A stretch of DNA of 47,592 nt from an uncultured Alphaproteobacteria bacterium. Its GTDB lineage: Bacteria > Pseudomonadota > Alphaproteobacteria > HIMB59 > GCA-002718135. The stretch is from contig CACKTS010000008.1 of the NCBI GenBank assembly GCA_902603095.1, positions 1-47,592 on the forward strand, read 5' to 3'. Shown here one piece after another: positions 16,420 to 24,964 of the stretch; position 1 is the stretch's first letter; the number at the start of each line of letters is the position of its first letter. The translations under genes were made by a program, and so were the position numbers. The notes beneath the pieces are model-generated. The model was not told the origin of the DNA. It searched no databases and saw nothing but the letters and a program-made list of their open reading frames with translations.

Positions 16420-17928
16420 TTGAAGACTTTATTTCTTTTATTTGATTCTTTAAATTTAAGAATGTTAAATTCTTATGGTGGCAAATATCTTGAAACACCG
16501 AACTTTAACCGCTTAGCTAAAAAATCAATTCAGTTTAATAATCATTATGTTGGGAGTATGCCTTGCATGCCAGCAAGAAGAGATATGCATTCAGGAAGAC
16601 TTAGCTTTTTGCATAGAAGTTGGGGTCCTCTGGAGCCATTTGATAATTCTTTTCCAGAAATATTAAGAAAAAGTAAAGTTTATTCACACTTAATTACAGA
16701 CCATTATCATTATTTTGAAGATGGAGGTGCAACTTATCATAACCGTTTTAATTCTTGGAATTTTATAAGAGGACAAGAAAGTGATCCATGGAAAGCTATG
16801 GTTCAACCTCCATTAGAAAAATTTAGAGAAAAATTTCATAAATCACAATTAGATTTAAAAAATAGAGAATCTGGTTATTATCGTTATGCTGTAAATAGTG
16901 AATATATAAAAGAAGAAAAAGACTTCCCTTCTGTCAAATGTTTTAATTCTGCCCTTGATTTTCTCCAAATAAATAAGAATGCTGATGAATGGTTTTTACA
17001 ATTAGAAACCTTTGATCCTCATGAACCTTTTTTTGCCCCAAAACGATTTAGAGAAAAATTTAAAACAAACTATCGCGGCCCAAGATTAGATTGGCCACAG
17101 TATGATAAAGTCAAAGAAGCAGACGATGAAGTAGCAGAACTTAAAGCTAATTATTTAGCCTTGGTAGGCTTATGTGATTATTTGTTAGGAACGATTTTAG
17201 ATTACTTTGATGAACATAATTTATGGGATAACACTGCTTTAATTCTCACAACTGATCATGGTTTTATGCTTGGAGAACATGACTGGTGGGCAAAAAATAG
17301 AATGCCTATGTATAATGAAATAGCACACATACCTCTATTTATTCATCATCCTGAATATAAACATTATGATGGAGAAACTCGAAATACAGTGACACAAAAT
17401 ATTGACTTAATGCCTACATTTCTATCTATAAATAATTTAACCATACCCAAAGAAGTGAAAGGAAAATCTCTCTTAGATATTTTAGATAAAGACTCCGATC
17501 TGTATTCAGCTCTGTATGGTTATTGGGGAGGTGGAATAAATATAACAGATGGAAATTATACCTATTTCCATTACCCTGATAATTTTGATCAAATTAGTCT
17601 GGATAAATATCAATACACTTTAATGCCAACTCATATGAGGCAGTTTTTTTCTCATGAAGAACTAAGAACTATTAAAATTCATGAACCTTTTTCATTTACA
17701 AAAAAAATACCTGTTATGAAAATAAATAGAATTCAAAAAAAGACAGATGAAGGATTTAAAATATTAGAGGATACAAAAAGTGCTCTCTATAATATTCTTG
17801 AGGATCCAGGACAATTAAGTCCAATACTAGATCAAAATCTTATTAATAAATACAAAGAGAAAATGATTAATCTAATTAAAGAGAATGATCCGCCTAAAGA
17901 ATTGTTATCTAATTATTTTAATATTTAA
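16420..17928 (+). CDS. Type I sulfatase (CxPxR formylglycine class)
   Basis: This is an S1-family sulfatase that hydrolyses sulfate esters. It shows the activation motif CMPARRDMHSGR (the Cys becomes formylglycine), the N-terminal metal segment FLLFDSLN, and TTDHGFMLGEHDWWAKN for the second metal and sulfate site. DPHEPFFAP is also characteristic. I chose the TTG at 16420, which gives MKTLFLLFDSLN and starts 8 bases after the ureohydrolase stop. An upstream GTG at 16387 would add 11 residues inside that gene. No signal peptide is seen, so it should act in the cytoplasm on imported substrate. Both sulfatases here use the Cys form and need a formylglycine-generating enzyme. It ends overlapping the convergent glycosidase-like gene. 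Confidence 0.92.
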   Translation: MKTLFLLFDSLNLRMLNSYGGKYLETPNFNRLAKKSIQFNNHYVGSMPCMPARRDMHSGRLSFLHRSWGPLEPFDNSFPEILRKSKVYSHLITDHYHYFEDGGATYHNRFNSWNFIRGQESDPWKAMVQPPLEKFREKFHKSQLDLKNRESGYYRYAVNSEYIKEEKDFPSVKCFNSALDFLQINKNADEWFLQLETFDPHEPFFAPKRFREKFKTNYRGPRLDWPQYDKVKEADDEVAELKANYLALVGLCDYLLGTILDYFDEHNLWDNTALILTTDHGFMLGEHDWWAKNRMPMYNEIAHIPLFIHHPEYKHYDGETRNTVTQNIDLMPTFLSINNLTIPKEVKGKSLLDILDKDSDLYSALYGYWGGGINITDGNYTYFHYPDNFDQISLDKYQYTLMPTHMRQFFSHEELRTIKIHEPFSFTKKIPVMKINRIQKKTDEGFKILEDTKSALYNILEDPGQLSPILDQNLINKYKEKMINLIKENDPPKELLSNYFNI

Positions 17929-19744
17929 CATGAATTAATGCTACTTCGTTAGCATAAACAGTTCCAAATACAGCAAGAATTTCTTTTCTTTTCTTGATTT
18001 GCAATGAGGTATTTATTCCATAAATTTGTTGTAATTTAATTTTAGTTTTAGGTTCTAAAGCAAAGAGTGGGCCTTTAATATTTTTATTTGTAAAATTATA
18101 AATTGCAAATATCTTTTGATTACTATTATTACAAAATTGATTACAGATTAAACCATTTGATAATGTTTCAATTAATGGGACTGAATTAGATCCAAAAATA
18201 ATAGCATGAAACTTATCAAGAATATTTTTTAATTTTTTGATTAATTGTTTTTGTTTCTTACTAAAAGGCAACCAGCATCCAAAAACATCTTGCCAAATTA
18301 CTAATCCAGTACCATTAAATGCAGCTCTTTTAATTATTGAATCTTTATCAGACCCTACGCTCCATCTAGAGACTAAGTTTAAAGGGTGTTCAGGAAACAC
18401 AAATCGAAACATATTTGCTTCAACCTCCACCTTATAATTTCTCCTAATATCTCCAATTTGATCCCAAGAACTTGTTAACTGTTCAATTTGTCTTTGCTCT
18501 CTTGGGGTTCCTTCAGAAGCAAATTCAAAAGATGGGAATTTCTTTTGTATTCTAAGAAAGGATTCAGGTAATGAAGACATGGTATCAAGAAAAAAACCAT
18601 CGATATTTGTTTTAGATATAAAATTTTCTAAAGATTTCGCATGGTAATCCAAGCTTTCATTTGATCTTACATCCCAAGGCTTAAATGGAATAAAAAATTT
18701 AACTCCATGTGTATGACATTCTCTAACAATTTTTTTAATCGATTTATATTCTTCAGGTAAATATTTATATAGATTCCATTGATTAGAGTTATCCAGACCT
18801 AATCTTGGATACTGATGCCAAAAAATTAATGAGTCGTATCCACCGAATTCTTTTCCTTCTTTTATAATTTTCTTAATATTAAATTTTATTTTTTCATAAT
18901 TAAAAGACTCTTTTCCATAAGCAAATGTAAAATGTGTAATATAATTTTTTTTAATCCACGTGTTTTTTGGTTTAAAATATTTTCGTAAATCATATCTGCT
19001 TCTTGTATTTTCTTTCCAAAGATTAAAAACTTTATTTTTTCCTTCTGAACTTGTGTACAACCTCATTACAATAACATCGGATAAGTTTTTGGTTAATTGA
19101 ACTTCAGTTTCATATTTTTCAAAACCTTCTTTTGAGATAGCTTCATGGATACTAAGATTATAATTTGCCTGCCATGGAAATTGGTCATAAAATTCTATGC
19201 CAATAGCAAAGTTTTTAGATTTATCTGTTAAAATTGCTGGGGGATATTCATGAAAATTCCAAGCGCTCTTTTTCAGAGTTTTTTTACCGTTAAATACATG
19301 ACCGGGTTTTAAAAAATTTTTATGATTATTTAGATTGCGCAAAAAAGGAAAAATAAGTGAAGTTTTTTTTGGTATATTATTCTTCCATTTCCCAGCTAAT
19401 TGAAAAATTACATCAATAACATTTTCTTTTTTTTGAATTATTGAAATTCTTCCTTTAAAAAAATCTTTTTTAAAAGATTGGGAAAATGCTAAAGAAATAA
19501 ATTTCAATTTATTATGTGTTTTTTCTGAAACTTTTTCAATTTTTAAAAAACGATCTGGTATAATTTCATTTTCTATTTTTATTTTTAAAAGATCATTACT
19601 CTTTTTATCTAAAAAATTATAATTTGAATTCAAATCAATTAATTTATCTAAATTAACTTTTTTTGAATAATCAATAGATAAAAATAAATCTTTTGATGAA
19701 AAGTTGATTATTTTATTCTTCACATTTTTAATTTTATGCATCAT
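17918..19744 (-). CDS. Glycoside-hydrolase-like (beta/alpha)8-barrel protein
   Basis: I do not recognise a named family with certainty. The first ~270 residues look like a beta-sandwich rich in aromatic and charged residues. The middle (about 290-480) resembles a TIM-barrel glycosidase: YDSLIFWHQYPRLGLD, then HGVKFFIPFKPWD, then IDGFFLDTMSSLP, then FASEGT. Acidic residues sit at strand ends as in GH31/GH36-like enzymes. The last ~90 residues look like a C-terminal beta domain. There is no signal peptide, so it would act on internalised glycans. Start is uncertain: ATG at 19744 or 19741, with a GTG at 19750, all overlapping the SUMF1-like gene. It is the final gene of the operon with the sugar ABC transporter and sulfatase, suggesting that it cleaves a sulfated oligosaccharide. 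Confidence 0.55.
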   Translation of the reverse strand: MMHKIKNVKNKIINFSSKDLFLSIDYSKKVNLDKLIDLNSNYNFLDKKSNDLLKIKIENEIIPDRFLKIEKVSEKTHNKLKFISLAFSQSFKKDFFKGRISIIQKKENVIDVIFQLAGKWKNNIPKKTSLIFPFLRNLNNHKNFLKPGHVFNGKKTLKKSAWNFHEYPPAILTDKSKNFAIGIEFYDQFPWQANYNLSIHEAISKEGFEKYETEVQLTKNLSDVIVMRLYTSSEGKNKVFNLWKENTRSRYDLRKYFKPKNTWIKKNYITHFTFAYGKESFNYEKIKFNIKKIIKEGKEFGGYDSLIFWHQYPRLGLDNSNQWNLYKYLPEEYKSIKKIVRECHTHGVKFFIPFKPWDVRSNESLDYHAKSLENFISKTNIDGFFLDTMSSLPESFLRIQKKFPSFEFASEGTPREQRQIEQLTSSWDQIGDIRRNYKVEVEANMFRFVFPEHPLNLVSRWSVGSDKDSIIKRAAFNGTGLVIWQDVFGCWLPFSKKQKQLIKKLKNILDKFHAIIFGSNSVPLIETLSNGLICNQFCNNSNQKIFAIYNFTNKNIKGPLFALEPKTKIKLQQIYGINTSLQIKKRKEILAVFGTVYANEVALIHVKY

Positions 19745-20423
19745 ACACACAACGAAAACCTAAAGTTGAAGCTCTATTCATTCCCTCATTTAATATCTGC
19801 AGTTTCCAATGGAAATTTGTTTTTCTAGCTCCTCCCCCCACATGCCAATGATCATGTGCATAATAAAAACTACCTCCTCGCAAAAGAGCAAATCGATGTT
19901 CTCCGTCATCATAAACTCCAGATGTCCATTCCCAAGCATTGCCACTCATATCCTCACACCCGCACCAACTTGATCCTTGTTTATTTGAATTAACTGGTTT
20001 TAATGAATTATGATCATGATTACAGAGCGATGGATCAAACTTATCACCCCATGGCCAGTCTGAATAATCTGGCCCTGAAGCAATATACTGCCACTCCTCA
20101 TCAGTTGGAAGCCTTCCACCAACCCATTTAGCATACTGCATTGCATCATTTTGAGAAATGCAAACAACGGGATAATTTGATTGATTATTTTTAGGTTTAT
20201 GGGCTAAAAATCGTTGTGTGTCTCTAGGTTGATAACCTGTTTTTTTTACAAAATTTAAATATTCTTTATTTGTTACTGGATATTTGTCTACGTATAAATT
20301 TTTAATTTTAACATTCTTCGGACCATGATCTGTTGAACAAGTTCCCTCTAAAGTCAAATGCTCAACTCTATAAATAAACTCTGATGACTTAATATATATT
20401 TTTTTATTTTTAACTTCTGTCAT
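19734..20423 (-). CDS. SUMF1/FGE-fold protein lacking the catalytic cysteines
   Basis: The 229-residue protein has the formylglycine-generating-enzyme sulfatase fold: YPVTNKEYLNFVK, VGGRLPTDEEWQYIA, WPWGDKFDP, MSGNAWEWTSG and RGGSFYY, ending with STLGFRC. In true FGE the RGGS motif is followed by a CHxSYC-type pair of copper-binding cysteines. Here the same stretch reads YYAHDHWHVGGGARKTN and has no cysteine. It therefore probably cannot perform the standard FGE reaction. It may be a binding module, a sugar-active or structural relative, or use a different chemistry (the added histidines could bind metal). It lies between the sulfatase and the glycosidase-like gene, 12 bases after the sulfatase. 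Confidence 0.8.
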   Translation of the reverse strand: MTEVKNKKIYIKSSEFIYRVEHLTLEGTCSTDHGPKNVKIKNLYVDKYPVTNKEYLNFVKKTGYQPRDTQRFLAHKPKNNQSNYPVVCISQNDAMQYAKWVGGRLPTDEEWQYIASGPDYSDWPWGDKFDPSLCNHDHNSLKPVNSNKQGSSWCGCEDMSGNAWEWTSGVYDDGEHRFALLRGGSFYYAHDHWHVGGGARKTNFHWKLQILNEGMNRASTLGFRCVYDA

Positions 20424-20435
20424 GTATCTAAAATG

Positions 20436-21710
20436 TTATTTTAGTTCTTTGATAGTATCAAGAAAAAAAGGTGATTTTAATTGTTTAAATAATAGAGGAT
20501 CTTTTGTCGATTTCATCCATAACATAATTTCTTTTATTAGTTTTTGCCTTACTTTTTTATACTTTTTATTGTTAGCTAAATTTTTTCTTTCATATTTATC
20601 TTTCTTAATATTGTATAACTCATATCGTTCTCTCACATTTATCAATTTACCAATCATACTTTGGTAAGTACCCCCATTCATAATATCAGATGGCACTCTT
20701 ATTGTTCTGTCTGAATCAAAATTTATAATCAATTTATAATCTTTATTCCTAACACAGCGTATAGGGTCGAAACCTTCATGATAAGTTTTTTCTGCAAAAA
20801 TATATTTATTTTCAATGTATTTTTTGTTGTATAAAAGCTTGTAAAAACTTTTACCCTGTATTTTTTTTGATTTTTTAACTTTTGCTAGATCTAAAAGTGT
20901 AGGTAAAATATCAATGTTAGAAATCAGTTCGTTAATTTTTTTATTCTTTAATTTGAGTTTTGGATAGTGCAATATTAAACCTGTCTCAATTCCAGAGTCA
21001 TACAAAGTGCCTTTTGCCCGTGGAAATGGTATACCGTGATCAGTTGTAAAAATTATTACTGTATTTTCATATAGATTTTTTTTCTTTAAAATTTTTATTA
21101 TCTGTAAAATTGATTCATCCATTTTTTTAATTGCACCTTGCATTGCAGCAAACTCTATTTTGCTATGTTGATTCATTGGAATATATTTAGGAATAAAGAC
21201 ACCTTTGGATTTGAATGGCTTAACTCCTGCAAAGTCAAAAGGTCGGTGTGGTTCAAAAAAATTTATTTCTGCATAAAAAGGTTTGTTTGATAATTTTTCA
21301 TTTATTTTTTTTCTTATATTTTTTATAACTTCATCTGCTGACCGTTCTGGAAATATACTATTAAAACCAAGGGACTTTTCTTGATACGTTACGTGTTGAA
21401 GACCAAAAAGCATAGTTTTATAACCATTGTTAGATAAGTATTTAGCGATGTGGGGTGTATTTTTATCTAATTGCCATCCAAAATGAGCGTGGGCTAAACC
21501 TAGTACACCTGTATTATGAGGATATCTACCAGTAGCTATTGCAGCTCTACTAGGACTGCATCCTGGGCTTGTTGCAAAAGCATTATTAAATAAAATACCT
21601 TCTTTTGCAAGACTATCAATTGTACTAGTGCTAACTGATTTTACGCCGTAACAACCAAGATGTTTTCCAATATCATGACATATAATTTTTATGATGTTAG
21701 GGCTTATCAA
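20436..21710 (-). CDS. Type I sulfatase, heparan-N-sulfatase-like (CxPxR class)
   Basis: This is an S1-family sulfatase of 424 residues. The activation motif is CSPSRAAIATGR with Cys51. The N-terminal metal segment reads ICHDIGKHLGCYG, with His-Asp in place of the usual Asp-Asp, as in the sulfamidase-like subgroup. PHNTGVLGLAH and FEPHRPFDF are also characteristic of that group, and IIFTTDHGIPFPRAKG supplies the second metal site. The subgroup includes N-sulfoglucosamine sulfohydrolases, but the substrate here may be any sulfated sugar. No signal peptide is visible. It is coupled to the ABC transporter genes (10 bases after the second permease), so a sulfated sugar is probably imported first and desulfated inside. 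Confidence 0.9.
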   Translation of the reverse strand: MISPNIIKIICHDIGKHLGCYGVKSVSTSTIDSLAKEGILFNNAFATSPGCSPSRAAIATGRYPHNTGVLGLAHAHFGWQLDKNTPHIAKYLSNNGYKTMLFGLQHVTYQEKSLGFNSIFPERSADEVIKNIRKKINEKLSNKPFYAEINFFEPHRPFDFAGVKPFKSKGVFIPKYIPMNQHSKIEFAAMQGAIKKMDESILQIIKILKKKNLYENTVIIFTTDHGIPFPRAKGTLYDSGIETGLILHYPKLKLKNKKINELISNIDILPTLLDLAKVKKSKKIQGKSFYKLLYNKKYIENKYIFAEKTYHEGFDPIRCVRNKDYKLIINFDSDRTIRVPSDIMNGGTYQSMIGKLINVRERYELYNIKKDKYERKNLANNKKYKKVRQKLIKEIMLWMKSTKDPLLFKQLKSPFFLDTIKELK

Positions 21711-21720
21711 TTTAGATGCT

Positions 21721-22557
21721 CTACCCCTTTACTGATCCAGCAGTTAACCCAGTTATAACTCTTTCTTGAAAAAGGATAAATACGGTAATACTTGGAAGTA
21801 TACTAATTACAACAGCTGCAAACATTCCTACATAATCTGAAAAAAATTGATTAGTAAAATAACTTATACCAAATTGAATTGTTCTTATTTCAGTTGAGGA
21901 AGTTAATAACATTGCATAAATGAATTCATTCCAACATAAAATAAATTGAAAGGTTCCTGCAGTAGCTAGACCAGGTATAGCTAATGGAAGCATGATTTTA
22001 AAATAGCGAGAGACGAAATTACATCCATCTAGAAATGATGCTTCTTCTATTTCTTTTGGTATAGATTTAAAAAACTCTGTTAAAATAAAAGTAGAAACAG
22101 GAAGTCCAACAGCACAATAAACTAAAATTAATCCTAGTCTTGTATCATAAAGATTTAAAAAATTAATAATTGCAAAATAAGGTATGATTAATGCATTTAG
22201 AGGAACTAAAATGCCTGCTGTAATCATTAAAAATAATACATTCTTTCCCCAAAAAGTGTGGCGTGCTATTGCAAATGCACACATAGAAGAAAATAAAATA
22301 TTTAAAAAAGTTGCACTAGTACTTATCACTAAAGAATTAATGATTAGCTGACCCAATCCGGCTGCCTCCATTGCGTCAGCATAATTTTTAAATTGAAAAA
22401 CTTCTGGAAGTGCAAATGGATCATCAAGTAGTTCAGCATTTGTTTTTAATGAAGCTAGAATTAGCCAAAGAAAAGGGAATACTGCATACAATACAAACGA
22501 TATAATAATTACCCATTTAAAAATAGAATAAAAGTTTATGGATAAATCTTTTTTCAT
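21721..22557 (-). CDS. Sugar ABC transporter permease (MalG/UgpE type, CUT1)
   Basis: This is one of two inner-membrane permeases of a CUT1 carbohydrate importer. It has six hydrophobic helices, and the EAA loop that docks the ATPase is visible as EEASFLDGC followed by FKIMLPLAIPG. GLTAGSVKG at the C-terminus is a typical MalG-type ending. I prefer the ATG at 22557 (MKKDLSI), directly after the stop of the upstream permease. A start at 22575 would overlap that gene by 17 bases. The partner permease and solute-binding protein are upstream in the same operon. No ATPase gene is in the operon or near it, so the transporter must share an MsmX/UgpC-type ATPase encoded elsewhere. Confidence 0.92.
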   Translation of the reverse strand: MKKDLSINFYSIFKWVIIISFVLYAVFPFLWLILASLKTNAELLDDPFALPEVFQFKNYADAMEAAGLGQLIINSLVISTSATFLNILFSSMCAFAIARHTFWGKNVLFLMITAGILVPLNALIIPYFAIINFLNLYDTRLGLILVYCAVGLPVSTFILTEFFKSIPKEIEEASFLDGCNFVSRYFKIMLPLAIPGLATAGTFQFILCWNEFIYAMLLTSSTEIRTIQFGISYFTNQFFSDYVGMFAAVVISILPSITVFILFQERVITGLTAGSVKG

Positions 22558-22558
22558 A

Positions 22559-23431
22559 TTAATTATAAGTCTCACTTTTTAATAATTTACGAAGTATCAA
22601 TAAAAGTGCGGCACCTATACATATCATTATCACACCTGCAGCATTACCACGTCCAAGTCTTTGCACAGATAATTCATTCCAAATATAAACAACTAGGACT
22701 TGTGTTTTGTTAGCTGGACCACCGGCAGTCATTAGGTACACATATTCAAACTGCCTTAAATTAAATATTACTGCTAAAATTATACAAAGAAAAAATGTAC
22801 TTTTGATTAATGGGGCGGTGATATAAACATCCTTTTGAAATTGCGTTGCTCCATCTATGTTTGCCGCATCGTAATAATCATCAGAAATACCAGCTGTTTT
22901 TGCCAACATAATAACCATAAAATAACCAACATAACACAAAGAAAAACCAATTAATGCCGCATTAGCTGTTCGAACATTACCCAGCCAATTATATTTCTCA
23001 AAATCTGAGAATCCGATAATCTCTAACAGAAAATTTACTAAACCATATTCAGCATTAAACATTGCGGCCCAAAGCATTGCTATTGCAGCTGATGATACAA
23101 CCTGAGGAATAAAAAGAACTGTTCTAAATACCTTCCAGCCTCTAGACCGATGAGCTAAAAGTAATGCTACTATGAGAGCTAATGGAACAGTTATTAATGC
23201 TGCTGTAACACACCAATATAAATTATTAGTAATTGCTCTTATAAAAGATTTTTTATTTAACAATTTAGAATAATTTTCTAAACCAACGAATTCTGCACCA
23301 ATACCATCCCAGTTAGTAAAGCTAGTAACAAAAAGAAAAAGAATAGGTAAAATAAAAAAGAGAAAAAAAAGACATATCGCTGGAGATATAAATATCAATA
23401 GCCAAACGACTTCATCTTTTTTGAGTTTCAT
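22559..23431 (-). CDS. Sugar ABC transporter permease (MalF/UgpA type, CUT1)
   Basis: This 290-residue inner-membrane protein has six predicted helices. It opens with a MalF/UgpA-type segment (LLIFISPAICLFFLFFILP) and the TNWDG loop. The EAA motif is DAANIDGATQFQKDVYITAP. It ends in LRKLLKSETYN. It pairs with the downstream MalG-type permease to form the channel for a sugar importer of the CUT1 class, which usually handles di- and oligosaccharides or glycerol-phosphate-like polar glycosides. It is separated from the binding-protein gene by a strong hairpin at 23441-23470, which probably lowers permease expression relative to the binding protein. Confidence 0.93.
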   Translation of the reverse strand: MKLKKDEVVWLLIFISPAICLFFLFFILPILFLFVTSFTNWDGIGAEFVGLENYSKLLNKKSFIRAITNNLYWCVTAALITVPLALIVALLLAHRSRGWKVFRTVLFIPQVVSSAAIAMLWAAMFNAEYGLVNFLLEIIGFSDFEKYNWLGNVRTANAALIGFSLCYVGYFMVIMLAKTAGISDDYYDAANIDGATQFQKDVYITAPLIKSTFFLCIILAVIFNLRQFEYVYLMTAGGPANKTQVLVVYIWNELSVQRLGRGNAAGVIMICIGAALLLILRKLLKSETYN

Positions 23432-23440
23432 AAAAAAATA

Positions 23441-23470
23441 AACTATGAGGTATAAAAATACCTCATAGTT
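23441..23470 (-). terminator. Intra-operon hairpin between binding protein and permease
   Basis: A perfect 12-bp inverted repeat, aactatgaggta (23441-23452) and tacctcatagtt (23459-23470), with a 6-base loop. Read leftward it starts 10 bases after the binding-protein stop and is followed by a T-rich run just before the permease ATG. It can act as a partial terminator and as an mRNA-stabilising end, raising binding-protein over permease levels. Confidence 0.75.
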
Positions 23471-23480
23471 GTTTTAGATT

Positions 23481-24737
23481 TTATTCAGCGTCTTTAAGCA
23501 TTTCAACTGCACCTTCTGGTGTTACATCACCAATAGCTAAAGCAGATAATGCTTGAGGAAATTCTTTCGATATTGGTAAAGAAGCAATTCCATTCGAAAA
23601 TGTTGGAGCCACGTAAGGAGCATTTCCCTTTTGCTCATTCATTTCAATAAATAGTCTATCCATATCAGAAGGCAAATCAGCCTTTACAATAAACATTGCA
23701 CCAGAACTATAAGATAGTCTTGCAACATTTTCAGGAGTTGTAAGCCATTTTAAGAATTTAACAACTGCCTCTTCTTTTGCAGGATCAGATTGCTTACCAG
23801 CTGCTAATGATGATTGTCTTCCACCTACATACCCGCCTGGAGCACCTTTACCACCTGTTAGCATTGGAGCTGGAGCTACACCTATGTTTGCGTGTAATCC
23901 AGGTATACCGTCTGAAGTATAACGTGCAATAAACCATGGTCCATTCATGAAGACTGCAGTTCTTTCATTCAAGAAATGTCCACCTGAAACACCTGCATCT
24001 GCACCAATAGCATCGCTTGTTGTATACATATACATCTTTTCCATAACTTCAAAAGCTTGAACCCAAGCTGGATCATCTAGACCTCTTTCATAAACACCAG
24101 GTCCACCAGCTGATGCTACGACTTGAGAAAACCAAAGCATTGAAGTCCATGCGTTTTTACCTGTCATTTGAGATGTGCAAACTTTACCAGTTGCAGTTAC
24201 AGCTTCACACATTTTGAAGAACTCATCATATGTAGCAGGAAACTCATCATAACCTGCAGCTTTTAATAATTTTTTATTATAAGTTACTGGTGTTACAAAA
24301 AGTTCATATGGTAATGCAGTCAATTGTCCACCCATCATATTAGATTGAAGAGCATTTTCTGGATAAACATTATTCCAATGTGAATCAGAGCCTACATGTG
24401 GAGCAAGATCCATTGCTTTACCACTTCTATGTAAAATATCTAACAAGTCAGCACCAACTGTAAATACATCTGGTAGATCACCTGTAGATATTTGAGCAGT
24501 TAATTTTTGTGCATAGATGTCATAATCAGTTTGTTCTTCTATTACAACTTTGATTGCACCTGCATTTGCAGCATTAAATTCATCTACTAATTCACGAATA
24601 ACTGTTGTCTTAGAGTCTTTTCCAACCCAAATTGATGGCCAGTTAATTGTAATTTCAGCAGAAGCAACTGTTGAAATTATTGTCAATGAAATAGAAATGA
24701 AAGTTACTGAAAAAAATTTTAAAATAGATTTAATCAT
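23481..24737 (-). CDS. Sugar ABC transporter solute-binding protein (CUT1, family 1)
   Basis: The periplasmic receptor for the CUT1 importer is 418 residues long. A signal peptide of about 27 residues ends at ASA/EI. Hallmarks are LPDVFTVGADLLD, LPYELFVTPVTYNKKLLKAAG, FMNGPWFIARY and FLKWLTTPENVARL. A strong ribosome site, GGAGG, lies 3-8 bases before the ATG. Its DNA is noticeably more GC-rich than the adjacent genes, as is common for abundantly expressed binding proteins. It heads the operon SBP-permease-permease-sulfatase-SUMF1-like-glycosidase-like, so the ligand is probably a sulfated or sulfonated saccharide; that is inference from neighbours, not from the binding site. Confidence 0.93.
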   Translation of the reverse strand: MIKSILKFFSVTFISISLTIISTVASAEITINWPSIWVGKDSKTTVIRELVDEFNAANAGAIKVVIEEQTDYDIYAQKLTAQISTGDLPDVFTVGADLLDILHRSGKAMDLAPHVGSDSHWNNVYPENALQSNMMGGQLTALPYELFVTPVTYNKKLLKAAGYDEFPATYDEFFKMCEAVTATGKVCTSQMTGKNAWTSMLWFSQVVASAGGPGVYERGLDDPAWVQAFEVMEKMYMYTTSDAIGADAGVSGGHFLNERTAVFMNGPWFIARYTSDGIPGLHANIGVAPAPMLTGGKGAPGGYVGGRQSSLAAGKQSDPAKEEAVVKFLKWLTTPENVARLSYSSGAMFIVKADLPSDMDRLFIEMNEQKGNAPYVAPTFSNGIASLPISKEFPQALSALAIGDVTPEGAVEMLKDAE

Positions 24738-24964
24738 TATTCCTCCAATTTTAAGTAGTTTAAAACATAATCTAGAAGGTTATACAAGAGTAAAAAACAC
24801 AACAAATCATAGCAAATTAACATTAAAATTTAGTAAATATTTTAATTCTTAATAAAATTGAAAATTATGGTCTATTAAAAAAATTAATTCTTGAGTTATC
24901 AAAACAATAAAGTATTTAAATGTTCAAAACCAGCCAAATATAAAGAAGAAATTTAAACAAAAAT
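24738..24964 (+). promoter_or_regulatory. Divergent control region between sugar transporter and aldolase operons
   Basis: This is a 227-base AT-rich gap between two operons transcribed apart. On the plus strand TTGAGT (24891-24896) and TATTTA (24913-24918) are 16 bases apart and could serve the aldolase operon (start 24965). On the minus strand only the ribosome site at 24741-24746 is clear; no good promoter pair for the binding protein was found by eye. No long palindrome or riboswitch-like structure was recognised. A shared control region would couple uptake with catabolism. Confidence 0.35.

Noticed and set aside
20422-20667. Plus-strand open frame opposite the second sulfatase
   Set aside because: It lies antisense to a well-supported gene, shows only low-complexity hydrophobic residues and has no family resemblance; it is a shadow of AT-rich coding DNA. 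Similar antisense frames at 13748-13966, 24550-24852 and 43260-43484 were rejected for the same reason.
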